A stretch of DNA of 64,000 nt. It comes from SKLM01 sp964575455 (lineage in GTDB: Bacteria; Chloroflexota; Anaerolineae; B4-G1). Position numbers and translations under genes: made by a program. The notes under the pieces are model-generated. The model was not told where the DNA came from. It worked only from the letters and a program-made list of their open reading frames with translations, and did not search any database. Shown here piece after piece: positions 35,601 through 44,057 of this stretch (position 1 is its first letter; each line of letters starts with the position of its first letter). Location: the NCBI GenBank assembly GCA_964575455.1, contig CAZNRX010000016.1:1-64000 (forward strand). Direction: 5' to 3'.

Positions 35601-38600
35601 TGGACTACACAGCGTCGCGCCTGCCGATGGGGCAGAGGCGGGCCATTGTGCGCTCCTACATGGCCCACCATCAAGGAATGATCATGGTGGCTCTATCTAA
35701 CTACCTCAACGACCACGACATTGTGAATCGATTCCATCACGATCCCCGCATTCAGAGCGTGGAGTTCTTGCTTCAGGAACAGGTCCCCGGCCAGGCTCCG
35801 CTTGAGGAGGTGCCGGAGGAAAGCGTGGGCATCGAGCGGCTGCAGCGCGAGCGGGTGGAGCTTGAGCCCTGGTCCGTGCCAACCGACGCTCCCATGCCTC
35901 AGGTTCACTTCCTGTCCAACGGTCGCTACGGCTCGCTGATCACAGAGGCTGGCGCTGGCTACAGCACCTACTCTCCCAGGCGATCGGGCGCGGGGGAGAC
36001 GGTGGCCCTGACCCGTTGGCGGGCGGACACCACGCGCGACTGCTGGGGGACGTGGATCTACGTGCAGGACCTGCACATGCAGGATCTGCACATGCAGGAT
36101 CTGCACATGCAGGATCTGCACATGCAGGATCTGGAGGGCGGTCGCCCCGGTGAATCAGGCCTGTGGTCCGTGACCGAGCAGCCGACCCATGCGCGTGCGG
36201 ACGACCAGCTGGCCCGGTTCTATCCCCATCGGGCCGAGTTCCGGCGGCGGTATGGCGATATCACCCTGCACACGGAGATCGTCGTGGCGCCGGAGGAGGA
36301 CGTCGAGATTCGGCGCGTCAGCCTGATGAATCACGGCGATGAGGCTCGGCGTCTGCGGGTCAGCAGCTACGCGGAGGTGGCGCTCGCGGCTCAAGACAGA
36401 GACCGGCGACATCCGGCGTTCAACAAGATGTTCATCGAGAGCGAGCGTCTGTCGGAGGTCAACGCGCTTCTGTTCAAGCGGCGTCCTCGCTCAGCGAGCG
36501 ACTCGCGTGGATCCGCCATAAGAAGAGTAAGCGAAGCGGCAGCTGGAGAGCCGTTGTGCATGGCTCATATGCTCGTCACGGCGCCCGGCATGGAGGACAC
36601 AGGCGCCCACGAGAGCGACCGGGCGCAGTTCATCGGGCGCGGGCGCACGGCGCGCGAGCCAGCGGCCTTTCGCCGGAGGTACGACGGGCCGCCTGAGGCC
36701 GAGTGGTTGTCCGGAACAACGGGAGCTACCCTGGATCCGGTCATGGCCTTGGGCCAAGACGTCGAGGTAGAGCCTCACGCGACGGTCGAGCTCGCCTATC
36801 TGACGCTGGCTGCGGAGTCGCGGGAGGATGCGATTGCCTTGGCTCGCCGGTATCAGTCCTGGACGCGCATCGACCGGGCGTTCGATCAGGCCCACGCGCA
36901 GAGTGAGTTGGAGCTGCGTAACCTGGATCTCGAGGTCTCTGACGTACGGGACATCATGCGGTTGCTCTCGGTGCTGCTGTATCCCCATCGGTCGCTGCGA
37001 GCCGATCCACAGACGCTGGCAGCTAACCGGCTGGGCCAGCCTGGCCTGTGGCGCCATGGCATCTCGGGCGACTACCCGATTCTTCTGGTCCGTATCGCGG
37101 ATGAGGAGAGGGTGCCCCTGGTGCGCAAGCTGCTGAAGGCTCACGCCTATTGGCGCGACCGTCAGCTCAAGGTGGACCTGGTGATCCTCAACGAGAAGGA
37201 CGTGGGCTACGCCCAGGAGCTGAATGAGCAACTCAACCGCGTCATCACTCAGATGGACAGCGACGCCTGGCTCAACCGGCGGGGCGGCATCTTTCTGCTT
37301 CGCGGTCATCAGATGGAGGAGGCCGAGAGGGATCTGTTGCTGACGGCTGCGCGGGCCGTTCTCGCCGCCGCCGAGGGTTCGCTGCACGATCAACTGCGAG
37401 GCCTGTTGCAGGGGCCCAGCCCCTTGCCCGCCTTCCAGCCTACGGGGATGGTGGGGGAGCGAGAGCCGACGCCGGCCCTGCAGCGGCCAGATGACCTGCA
37501 GTTCGACAACGGATTCGGGGGCTTCAGCGCCGACGGGCGCGAGTACGTCATCTATCTCGAGTCCGGCTCCGAGGCCAAGGGGCCCGATGCGTGGACGCCG
37601 GCCCCGTGGATCAACGTGATAGCGAACCCGGGCTTTGGGTTCCTGGTCTCCGACACCGGCCTGGGCTACAGCTGGGCTGGCAACAGTGGCGAGAATCGGC
37701 TGACGCCCTGGCGGAACGATCCCGTGTCGGACACCCCGGCGGAGGCGCTGTACCTGCGGGATGAGGAGACGGCGGAGGTCTGGTCGCCGACGCCCCTGCC
37801 TGCGGGAGAGGATGCGCCGTACATCGCCCGCCACGGCGCCGGCAACTCCGTCTTCGAGCACAACAGCCACGGGTTGGAGCAGCGGCTGCGTCTGTTCGCC
37901 GTTCAGGACGCGCCGGTCAAAGTGATTCAGTTGCGCCTGGAGAACACGTGGAGTCGAGCGCGGCGGCTGACGGCGACCTTCTTCGCCGAGTGGGTGCTGG
38001 GGGTCAGCCGAGACAAGGCGCAGCACTACGTGGTGTCGGAGTACGATCCGGAGGCGAGCGGGTTGCTGGCGCGGAACACGTACCATTCGGCGCTCAACGG
38101 GCGCGAGGGAAGCGAGGCCGCCGTGGCTTTCCTGGTGACCAGCGAAGACCTGCACGGCCTGACCGCTGACCGGACGGAGTTCCTGGGGCGGAACGGGGAG
38201 ATGGGTCACCCAGCGGCGCTGGATCGGGTCGGGTTAGCGAGCCGTGTGGAGCCGGGGCTCGATCCGTGCGCAGCGGTGCAGATGCACGTGGAGCTGGAGC
38301 CCGGCGAGGCGAAGGAGGTCTTCTTCCTGCTGGGGCAGGGTGAGGATCGCGACCATGCACTCGAGCTCATCGAGCGGTATCGGGATTGTGACGAGGTGGC
38401 CGCGGCGTGGGAGGAGGTACGCAGTTGGTGGGACGATCTGCTGAGCACGGTGACCGTCGATACCCCCGACCCGGCGATGGATGTGCTGCTCAACCGTTGG
38501 CTGCTCTACCAGGCGCTGTCCTGCCGCCTGTGGGGACGCTCGGCCCTCTACCAATCGAGCGGCGCGTTTGGGTTCCGCGACCAGCTGCAGGACGTGATGT

Positions 38601-39949
38601 CGCTGCTGCACGCTGCCCCAGAGCTCGCTCGGGAGCACATCCTCCGCGCGGCGCGTCACCAGTTCGAGGAGGGGGACGTCCTTCACTGGTGGCATCCTCC
38701 CTCGGGCCGCGGTGTCCGCACGCGTATCAGCGACGACCTGCTCTGGCTGCCCTACGTCACCGCCGAGTACGTGGAGGCGACGGGCGACGAGGAGATCCTG
38801 GATGAGGCGGTGCCCTTCCGTAGGGGCGAGCCCTTGGACGCAGAGGAGGAGGAGCGGTACGGGCGCTACGAGGTCACGGAGGAGAAGGCCACTCTCTATG
38901 AGCACTGCCTGCGCGCTCTGGACAAGGGCTCAACGTCGGGACGTCACGGCCTGCCGCTCATAGGCGCCGGGGACTGGAACGATGGGCTGAACCGTGTGGG
39001 GCTCGAGGGCGAGGGAGAGAGCGTCTGGCTGGGGTGGTTCCTCTATGCCACGCTGTCCCGCTTCGCCCAGCAGAGCCGGGATGCCAATCAGGCCGAGACG
39101 CTCCGCAAGCGGGCAAAGGGGCTGCAGGAGGCGCTGCGGGAGAGCGCCTGGGATGGAAACTGGTACATTCGGGCCTTCTACGACGACGGGACGCCCCTCG
39201 GCTCCTCACAGAGCGACGAGTGCCAGATCGCCTCGATGGCGCAGTCCTGGGCTGTCCTCTCCGGGGCGGGGGACGAGGAGCGCCCTGAGCAGGCGATGGC
39301 ATCCGTCGCCGACCGGCTGGTGCGGAAGGACGACCGGCTTCCGGTTGGCTTGATGCTCCTCTTCACACCGCCGTTCGATGAGACCCCCCGTGACCCGGGG
39401 TACATCAAGGGCTATCCCCCGGGCATCCGAGAGAACGGCGGGCAGTACACGCACGCAGCGCTCTGGGCTGTGTGGGCCTACGCCGAGCTGGGGCAGGGCG
39501 ACCGCGCGGGCGAGCTCTTCCAGATGCTCAATCCCATCCGTCACAGCGACACGCGCGAGAAGGCGCGACGGTATCGCGTGGAGCCCTACGTCGTCGCAGC
39601 CGACGTCTACAGCGCCGACCAGCACCTCGGGCAGGGAGGGTGGACCTGGTATACGGGCTCGTCGGGGTGGATGTACCGCCTGGGCCTTGAGGCGATTCTG
39701 GGGTTCAGGAGGGAGGGGGATGCGCTGCGCATCGAGCCGTGTATTCCAAAGGACTGGTCGGGATATGGGATGACCTACCGACATGGTGAGACGTTGTACC
39801 GGATCGAGGTCGAGAATCCCAAGCACGTCAACGAGGGCGTCGAGAGGATCACTCTGGACGGCGAGGATATCTCGACCAGGCATGGACATGGTCGGGTTCC
39901 CCTGCTTGATGATGGGGACCAGCACCAGGTGCGCGTGACGATGGGCTAG
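32513..39949 (+). CDS. Cyclic beta-1,2-glucan synthase, main part (GT84, glycoamylase-like, GH94)
   Basis: This is the continuation of the enzyme (about 2,480 residues; about 2,980 in all, the usual size of the family). In order it has the GT84 core with LDADTVFPLDSGH and HRKHRWVRGDWQ; membrane helices; a long coiled-coil-rich linker (about 34250-34990); the glycoamylase-like domain (YRFDAQLNYQYRGFGVPG, GLYEALDYT); two beta-sandwich regions; and a GH94 phosphorylase-like domain with GAGDWNDGLNRVG and GGWTWYTGSSGWMYRLGLE. It would polymerise UDP-glucose into cyclic glucan used in osmoadaptation. Without the G-run correction it lacks a start codon of its own before 32408. Three sets of in-frame repeats occur in it. 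Confidence 0.88.
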   Translation, partial: GVLRVLRGRFHRERLWNPKESCWMGWERKRGKLVEFNRLLRGEHETSYVVKMGNLDFLPEVTYVITLDADTVFPLDSGHRLVGTMAHPLNQAEFDADGAGGPTTGGPTTGGPYSGYTVLQPRTEVKPTAVTRTWFSRIFAGDAGLDLYTRAVSDVYQDFFGEGIYIGKGIYDVDAFERSLRGRVPENALLSHDLFEGIHGRAALVTDVVLFEDYPPTYLSYAHRKHRWVRGDWQILPWLFPRVPHAGEGTIPNPLSVLDRWKSFDNLRRSLRAPALFALLVAGWVCLPGSPLVWTLIAVVASGLPLVTGAVTEMARRLGGGQSAPASSTFWERMGKEAARWLLSIVFLPYESILMGDAVVTTLVRLTISRKRLLQWTTAAHTVRLFGRESKIKLLWQEMSGGPVLGLMVAVALALFRPMVLPLAAPFLLCWLVSPLVAARISQPVEEEEASLSGAERRRLRLLARRTWLYFERFVGPDDHWLPPDHFQEEPQGRVAHRTSPTNIGLMLLSSLAAYDLGYIGLMELSLRTSDAFDSMDELERYRGHLLNWYDTRTLDSLAPRYVSTVDSGNLAACLIALGQGLEQLEQERILRWQRWRGLCDALDVLKQIIRAAEQGVDAAAQEEIERAAADLSQWIDRMRERVLAVREEQERWIPLLAELEEEVAEGLNRRLQALLDAGSGILGTATLRDLRLWSERLHLHLRDLRKGIERALPWVFLLNDPPQVLVSERSEELTPAIAEAWRGIEEALPLDPRLGEISAVCRRAREELEELRQLLKEELASLDREQEPDLVGQLKDALDWSEELDQALASARMTAGGMMIGLDDLIQRAEAYVDDMAFGFLYDDRRDVFHIGYQVDSEQLDRNHYDLLASEARIASIVAISKREVPQGHWLHLNRPLSRVDGLRTLLSWGGSMFEYLMPDLMMRRYEETLLNQANRAAVRRQIAYGDEKGVPWGVSESGYYRFDAQLNYQYRGFGVPGLGRKRGLGDDLVIAPYASLLAVDVAPEEVLENIDLLIEQGMQGHYGLYEALDYTASRLPMGQRRAIVRSYMAHHQGMIMVALSNYLNDHDIVNRFHHDPRIQSVEFLLQEQVPGQAPLEEVPEESVGIERLQRERVELEPWSVPTDAPMPQVHFLSNGRYGSLITEAGAGYSTYSPRRSGAGETVALTRWRADTTRDCWGTWIYVQDLHMQDLHMQDLHMQDLHMQDLEGGRPGESGLWSVTEQPTHARADDQLARFYPHRAEFRRRYGDITLHTEIVVAPEEDVEIRRVSLMNHGDEARRLRVSSYAEVALAAQDRDRRHPAFNKMFIESERLSEVNALLFKRRPRSASDSRGSAIRRVSEAAAGEPLCMAHMLVTAPGMEDTGAHESDRAQFIGRGRTAREPAAFRRRYDGPPEAEWLSGTTGATLDPVMALGQDVEVEPHATVELAYLTLAAESREDAIALARRYQSWTRIDRAFDQAHAQSELELRNLDLEVSDVRDIMRLLSVLLYPHRSLRADPQTLAANRLGQPGLWRHGISGDYPILLVRIADEERVPLVRKLLKAHAYWRDRQLKVDLVILNEKDVGYAQELNEQLNRVITQMDSDAWLNRRGGIFLLRGHQMEEAERDLLLTAARAVLAAAEGSLHDQLRGLLQGPSPLPAFQPTGMVGEREPTPALQRPDDLQFDNGFGGFSADGREYVIYLESGSEAKGPDAWTPAPWINVIANPGFGFLVSDTGLGYSWAGNSGENRLTPWRNDPVSDTPAEALYLRDEETAEVWSPTPLPAGEDAPYIARHGAGNSVFEHNSHGLEQRLRLFAVQDAPVKVIQLRLENTWSRARRLTATFFAEWVLGVSRDKAQHYVVSEYDPEASGLLARNTYHSALNGREGSEAAVAFLVTSEDLHGLTADRTEFLGRNGEMGHPAALDRVGLASRVEPGLDPCAAVQMHVELEPGEAKEVFFLLGQGEDRDHALELIERYRDCDEVAAAWEEVRSWWDDLLSTVTVDTPDPAMDVLLNRWLLYQALSCRLWGRSALYQSSGAFGFRDQLQDVMSLLHAAPELAREHILRAARHQFEEGDVLHWWHPPSGRGVRTRISDDLLWLPYVTAEYVEATGDEEILDEAVPFRRGEPLDAEEEERYGRYEVTEEKATLYEHCLRALDKGSTSGRHGLPLIGAGDWNDGLNRVGLEGEGESVWLGWFLYATLSRFAQQSRDANQAETLRKRAKGLQEALRESAWDGNWYIRAFYDDGTPLGSSQSDECQIASMAQSWAVLSGAGDEERPEQAMASVADRLVRKDDRLPVGLMLLFTPPFDETPRDPGYIKGYPPGIRENGGQYTHAALWAVWAYAELGQGDRAGELFQMLNPIRHSDTREKARRYRVEPYVVAADVYSADQHLGQGGWTWYTGSSGWMYRLGLEAILGFRREGDALRIEPCIPKDWSGYGMTYRHGETLYRIEVENPKHVNEGVERITLDGEDISTRHGHGRVPLLDDGDQHQVRVTMG
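32808..32857. repeat. 15-bp palindromic tandem repeats in the glucan synthase (set B)
   Basis: Three units of CGGGCGGCCCG plus four bases (32808, 32823, 32838), with a partial fourth, encode G-G-P-T-T. They lie just after the conserved MAHPLNQAEFD segment of the GT domain. Confidence 0.85.
36062..36133. repeat. 15-bp tandem repeats encoding Q-D-L-H-M (set C)
   Basis: This array has 4.8 units of ATGCAGGATCTGCAC, nearly identical to each other. The core CTGCA-CA-TGCAG is palindromic, like sets A and B. It lies in a beta-sandwich loop of the glucan synthase. Confidence 0.9.
36511..36538 (+). repeat. 28-nt repeat shared with the O-antigen ligase gene
   Basis: It is identical over 28 nt to the reverse complement of 21929-21956. 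Here it encodes I-R-R-V-S-E-A in a variable loop of the glucan synthase. Confidence 0.85.
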
Positions 39950-39979
39950 CTTGGATCCTGGGGCTACACAGTATCCCGG

Positions 39980-40135
39980 GGCCTGAAGGTTGCCATCTCG
40001 ACCGACGCCCACGGCACGGAGGAGTTGAGGTTTATGCAGTACGGCGTCTACCAGGCCCGTCGGGGCTGGCTGGAGCCCCAGGACGTGCTGAACACGAGAA
40101 GCTGGGACGAACTCAGGGAGCTTCTGGCGAGGTAA
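39980..40135 (+). pseudogene. polX: Remnant of DNA polymerase X (C-terminal PHP end)
   Basis: About 51 codons in one frame end at TAA 40133-40135 and read GLKVAISTDAHGTEELRFMQ, then a YGVYQARRGWLEP-type segment and the family's final DVLNTR and ELRELL. This is the very end of the PHP nuclease domain of bacterial PolX. The rest of the approximately 570-aa gene is absent, because the glucan synthase stop lies just upstream. It is therefore a deletion relic; the intact DAH suggests the loss is fairly recent. Confidence 0.8.
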
Positions 40136-40172
40136 TGGCGCGAAACGCGTAGGCGAAAAGGAGATTATCACG

Positions 40173-40558
40173 ATGTTCCCAATCGGAGACACCTTCGTCA
40201 GCCCGAGCAGCAGCTTGCCCAGCGTGGGCGCCAGCGGGGCGATTGGGGCGATCCTCGGCGCGTACATCGTGATGTTCCCCCGATCGCAGGTGCGCGTTCT
40301 GCTGCTGTTCGGATACTTTGTGGTCGTCCGCCGGGTCACAGCCGTCCTCTTCCTGGGCATAGGGTTCGTGCCGGGGTGCAGTTCTTCAGTGGGGTCGCCA
40401 GCCTGGGTGCGGAGACGGCGCAGACCGGCGGGGTGGCGGTGTGGGCCCACGTGGGAGGCTTCGTCTTCGGGTTGCTGATCGGCTTCCTGTTCAGAGGTCG
40501 GGCGGAGGGTCTGACGTTGGAGCGCGAGCCCCGGCGGGAACGGAGGATGCGTCTGTGA
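40173..40558 (+). pseudogene. Rhomboid protease remnant (internal deletion and frameshift)
   Basis: A normal start (AAAGGAG, then ATG and MFPIGDT) is followed after about 16 residues by the catalytic-serine helix GASGAIGAILGAYIV. The intervening helices of a normal rhomboid are missing. After GFVPG at the G4 run 40373-40376 the frame changes, and VQFFSGVASLG with the catalytic His in AHVGGFVFGLLIGFLF continues in another frame to 40558. With the deletion it cannot form a full rhomboid. Its end overlaps the ligA GTG start (GTGA). Confidence 0.8.
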
Positions 40559-42684
40559 GCGGGGATGAGACAGCCCGGTCGGAGAAGAGACCGGAGGTGT
40601 CGCTGAGCTCTATCGCGTCAAAGCAAGAGGCGGAGGACGCCGTCGAGAACCTCCGCGAAGCGATCCGTTACCACAACTATCGCTACTACGTCCTCGATGA
40701 TCCGGTCATCTCCGACGCTGAGTATGACGCGCTCATGCAGCAGCTCGAGACGCTGGAGGATGAGTTCCCGGAGCTGAGGACGTCGGATTCGCCCACGCAG
40801 CAGGTTGGCGGTGAGCCGCGCGATGAGTTGGGCCTGGCGGAGCATCCCTTCCCGATGCTGAGTCTGAAGGGGGTCTACGATGAGGCGGACGCGCGGCGCT
40901 TCGACCAGACCTGCCGCGACGATCTGGATGTGGATGCGGTGGTGTACACCGCGGAACCCAAGTACGATGGCCTCGCCGTGGAGCTGATCTACGAGGAGGG
41001 GCAGCTCTCCGTGGCGTCCACGCGCGGCGACGGGCAGACGGGCGAGGACGTCACGCCGAATGTGAGGACCATCAAGGAGGTTCCCCTGGCTCTGATCAGC
41101 CAGGAGGGGGTCCCCATTCCCGACCGGCTGGTGGTGCGGGGCGAGATTTACATACGCAAGGACGAGTTCGAGGCCTTCAACCGGCAGCGAGCTGAGCAGG
41201 GAGAGAGCCAGTTTGCCAATCCGAGGAACGCCGCCGCAGGCTCCGTCCGCCAGCTCGATCCCGGTGTGACGGCGCGCCGGCCGCTGCACATCTTCCTCTA
41301 CGCGGTGCCGGACGCTGGCGACCTGGGCTTCGATACGCACTGGGACGTGCTGCAGGCGCTGCCAGGGTGGGGCTTGCGGGTCAACCTGGATGACACGAAA
41401 CGCTGCGACGACTTCGATGAGGCCATTCACTATCGCGAGAGGATGGCCGAGCTGCGGGATGACCTGCCGTACGAGATCGACGGCGTGGTCTACAAGGTCA
41501 ACCGCTTCGACTACCAGGAGAGGCTCGGGGTCCGAACGCGCGACCCTCGTTGGGCGCTGGCCTACAAGTTCGAGCCGCGTCGGGCGACGACGAAGCTGAA
41601 GGGCGTCGAGTTCCAGGTGGGGAGGACCGGGCAGGTCACCCCGGTGGCCATCCTCGATCCGGTCCACATTGGAGGCGTGGAGGTCAGCCGGGCTTCGCTT
41701 CACAATCAGAGCGAGATCGACCGCAAGGACATCCGCATGGGTGACACGGTGCTCGTGGAGAGGGCCGGCGACGTGATTCCCCACATCGTGAAGTCGATGG
41801 ACGCCAGCGAGGGCAGAGGTGAGGAGGGGGAGGACCAGGTCGCGACAGAGCGCGAAAGGCCGGAGGAGACGATCCAGATACCGCATGAATGCCCTGTCTG
41901 TGGCGGCGAGGTGGTGATGAGTGAGGACAAGAAGCAGGCTCGCTGCACCAACGTCAACTGCCCGGCCCAGCTCCGGGAGAGTGTCACCCACTATGCCTCT
42001 CGTGAGGGGATGGACATCGAGGGCCTGGGCGAGAGGCGTACGGAGCAGCTCATTGACGCTGGCTTGATCGAACGCCTGTCCGACATCTACAGCCTGACGA
42101 AGGAAGATCTGGTCTCGCTTGAGCGCTTCGCCGACAAGTCAGCCCAGAACCTGCTGGACGAGATTGAGGGCAGCAAAGAGGGGACGCTGGATCGCTTCAT
42201 CTACGCCATCGGCATTCCGCTGGTGGGACGGCACGTGTCGCAGGTTCTGGCGCGGCAGTACACGGGCCTGGACGATCTCAGAGAGGCCTCGCAGGAGGAT
42301 CTAGAGGCGATACACGACATCGGGCCGGAGGTGGCGCGTGGCATCGTCGCTTTCTTCGAGAATGAGGATAACCGGGAGGTCGTTCGAAGGATCCGTGACG
42401 CCGGCTTGACGCTCAGCAATCCGCTCTACAGCGCTGAAGAGGAGGAGCGCCCGCTGGAGGGGCTGCACATCGTCTTCACGGGGAGGCTGGACCGCTGGAC
42501 GCGTGATGAGGCGAAGCGATATGTGGAGCGACTGGGTGGAAGGGCTACCTCGAGCGTGAGCGGGGAGACGGACTACGTGGTTGCCGGGCCGGGAGCCGGC
42601 TCCAAGCTGGATGAAGCTCGCCAGCACGGCGCTTCGGTGATGGATGAGGAGGCGTTCGTGAGCTTCGTGGAGGAGCGGACGTAG
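40555..42684 (+). CDS. ligA: NAD-dependent DNA ligase
   Basis: This 709-aa replicative ligase has an Ia domain (AIRYHNYRYYVLDDPVISDAEYD). The adenylation domain carries the active Lys in PKYDGLAVEL (about residue 136), followed by the OB fold. A four-cysteine zinc finger is present (CPVCGG, C in ARCTNVNCP), then helix-hairpin-helix repeats and a C-terminal BRCT domain (LEGLHIVFTGRL to FVSFVEE). A GTG at 40555 is chosen because it overlaps the rhomboid remnant's stop (GTGA) with GGAGG upstream. The longer frame upstream reads through the remnant and is not part of the ligase. Confidence 0.95.
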   Translation: MSGDETARSEKRPEVSLSSIASKQEAEDAVENLREAIRYHNYRYYVLDDPVISDAEYDALMQQLETLEDEFPELRTSDSPTQQVGGEPRDELGLAEHPFPMLSLKGVYDEADARRFDQTCRDDLDVDAVVYTAEPKYDGLAVELIYEEGQLSVASTRGDGQTGEDVTPNVRTIKEVPLALISQEGVPIPDRLVVRGEIYIRKDEFEAFNRQRAEQGESQFANPRNAAAGSVRQLDPGVTARRPLHIFLYAVPDAGDLGFDTHWDVLQALPGWGLRVNLDDTKRCDDFDEAIHYRERMAELRDDLPYEIDGVVYKVNRFDYQERLGVRTRDPRWALAYKFEPRRATTKLKGVEFQVGRTGQVTPVAILDPVHIGGVEVSRASLHNQSEIDRKDIRMGDTVLVERAGDVIPHIVKSMDASEGRGEEGEDQVATERERPEETIQIPHECPVCGGEVVMSEDKKQARCTNVNCPAQLRESVTHYASREGMDIEGLGERRTEQLIDAGLIERLSDIYSLTKEDLVSLERFADKSAQNLLDEIEGSKEGTLDRFIYAIGIPLVGRHVSQVLARQYTGLDDLREASQEDLEAIHDIGPEVARGIVAFFENEDNREVVRRIRDAGLTLSNPLYSAEEEERPLEGLHIVFTGRLDRWTRDEAKRYVERLGGRATSSVSGETDYVVAGPGAGSKLDEARQHGASVMDEEAFVSFVEERT

Positions 42685-42725
42685 CGCGCAGCGGCGCGAG
42701 GGGAGGAGCTACAAAGCGCACACCG

Positions 42726-43022
42726 ATGACAGATTGGCAACGCAGGATCGCTCCTTTGGTGAGAGCGGTTGAAAAGCGGTATGACGCGCTTATGAGGATG
42801 ATTCGCACTGTGCTGTTCAGCAACGCGCGGACGCGCCTGCCTTTGCCGGGCGTGGCGGCCTTCTACCGCGCGCTGGCCAATCAGGTCGTCCAGGCCGGCA
42901 GCGAGCTGGTCCTGGCTGACGACAGCCTGACGATGGCGCGGCATGCGGCCAGGCGAGGCTGGATCTCGGAGGCGACGCTTCCGGAGATCAAGGCCGAGCA
43001 GGCGAGAGACGAGGCGAGGTGA
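42726..43022 (+). CDS. Small hypothetical protein
   Basis: This 98-aa, basic and largely helical protein (WQRRIAPLVRAVEKRYDALM at its start) has no family I recognise. It follows ligA after 41 nt on the same strand. GGGAGGAG lies about 20 nt upstream, rather far from the ATG. Composition fits a real gene, but support is modest. Confidence 0.5.
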   Translation: MTDWQRRIAPLVRAVEKRYDALMRMIRTVLFSNARTRLPLPGVAAFYRALANQVVQAGSELVLADDSLTMARHAARRGWISEATLPEIKAEQARDEAR

Positions 43023-43224
43023 TCCTCTCTAACAGGGGAGGAGAGGCCTACGAAATTCTAACTTTCCACAACCCAATCCAAAGGGAATCCCAACCCACTC
43101 CGTACGCAGGATGAGGTTTTTTCTGTTAGACTAAGGGCAGTGACGAGTGTTGTGGATGAGGACGCGAGGGATCCTCAGCAACGCTCGCAGAGCCGCTATA
43201 CTGTTGTGGAGGGAGGCAGGGACT

Positions 43225-43575
43225 ATGCTGCAAAGAGCAGAGGACGTCTATGGATTGACGGTTGAGGCGGTCGACGGTGATGCGGGGCGCGTGCATAACC
43301 TGTTCTTTGACGATCAGCAATGGGTGGTTCGCTACGTCGTCGTGGACACGGGGGGCTGGCTTGGTGGAAGACGCGTCTTGCTCTCCCCCGTTGCGATCAA
43401 AGGGGTGCTTCGGGACGACGGTGAGATGGAGGTTGCGCTCACCAAGTCGCAAGTGGAGCACAGTCCGGACATCGATCTGGATAAGCCGGTCTCCAGGCAA
43501 CAGATCGTCGAGCTGCATGGGCCGAGACGCCCGAGTACTATGGTTGGCCCGCCTACTGGGGCGGCAGCGCGATGA
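43225..43575 (+). CDS. PRC-barrel protein, first half (before a frameshift)
   Basis: This is a PRC-barrel domain with GLTVEAVDGDAGRVHNLFFD, WVVRYVVVDTGGWLGGRRVL and the family end VEHSPDIDLDKPVSRQQIVELH. The start is ATG 43225 with GGAGGGAGG upstream. At the G-run 43519-43521 the reading frame leaves the family pattern. The expected continuation (EYYGWPAYWGG) is present in another frame and runs into the next feature. Such two-domain PRC-barrel proteins are common beside stress genes; their molecular role is not settled. Bases beyond about 43521 in this frame are not meaningful. Confidence 0.75.
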   Translation: MLQRAEDVYGLTVEAVDGDAGRVHNLFFDDQQWVVRYVVVDTGGWLGGRRVLLSPVAIKGVLRDDGEMEVALTKSQVEHSPDIDLDKPVSRQQIVELHGPRRPSTMVGPPTGAAAR

Positions 43576-44009
43576 TGGGTACGGCGACCCCGGGCGTCTA
43601 TCCGATGATTATGGCCGGCGTGGATCAGGTCGAGGCGGAGATGAAAGAGCAGGGTCCCAGCGAAAAGCATCGCGGTGACCCTCATCTGCGCAGCGCCAGG
43701 GCGGTGGATGGCTATGACATCCACGCCCTCGACGGCGAGATCGGGCACGTGGAGGACTACTTCGTTGACGACAAGGACTGGGTGATCCGCTATTTGCTGG
43801 TGGATACCCGGGACTGGCTGCCCGGCCGCGAGGTCCTGATCTCGCCGAGCTGGATCGAGCGCGTGGACTGGGCCGAGACGGCGGTGCACGTAGCGTTGAC
43901 AAAAGCTCAGATTGAGGCCAGTCCGGCGTACGACCCCGAGGAGCCGCCTGGTCGTGACTACGAGGCGCTGCTTCATAGGTACTATGGCTATCCCGGCTAC
44001 TGGTCGTAG
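43521..44009 (+). CDS. PRC-barrel protein, second half (after the frameshift)
   Basis: This is the second PRC-barrel domain of the same protein. It starts with AETPEYYGWPAYWGG, continues through RAVDGYDIHALDGEIGHVED and VIRYLLVDTRDWLPGREVL, and ends in YYGYPGYWS. Inserting one base at 43519-43521 joins both halves into one protein of about 260 aa. Alone, translation could start at ATG 43572, but no good ribosome-binding site precedes it. Confidence 0.75.
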   Translation, partial: AETPEYYGWPAYWGGSAMMGTATPGVYPMIMAGVDQVEAEMKEQGPSEKHRGDPHLRSARAVDGYDIHALDGEIGHVEDYFVDDKDWVIRYLLVDTRDWLPGREVLISPSWIERVDWAETAVHVALTKAQIEASPAYDPEEPPGRDYEALLHRYYGYPGYWS

Positions 44010-44057
44010 GGTAGAGCGAGTGGCGAATCGTCTGCAGCGCAGCGAGGTGGATCGCTC

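Noticed and set aside
36062..36133. Possible CRISPR or iteron array
   Set aside because: 15-bp contiguous units without spacers, inside a coding sequence; no replication or Cas gene nearby.
36491..38209. Reverse open frame of 572 codons opposite the glucan synthase
   Set aside because: Antisense shadow of a conserved coding region; no family motif seen.
40618..41991. Long reverse-strand open frame (457 codons)
   Set aside because: It is a shadow of ligA, which has all its motifs on the forward strand; high GC keeps antisense frames open.
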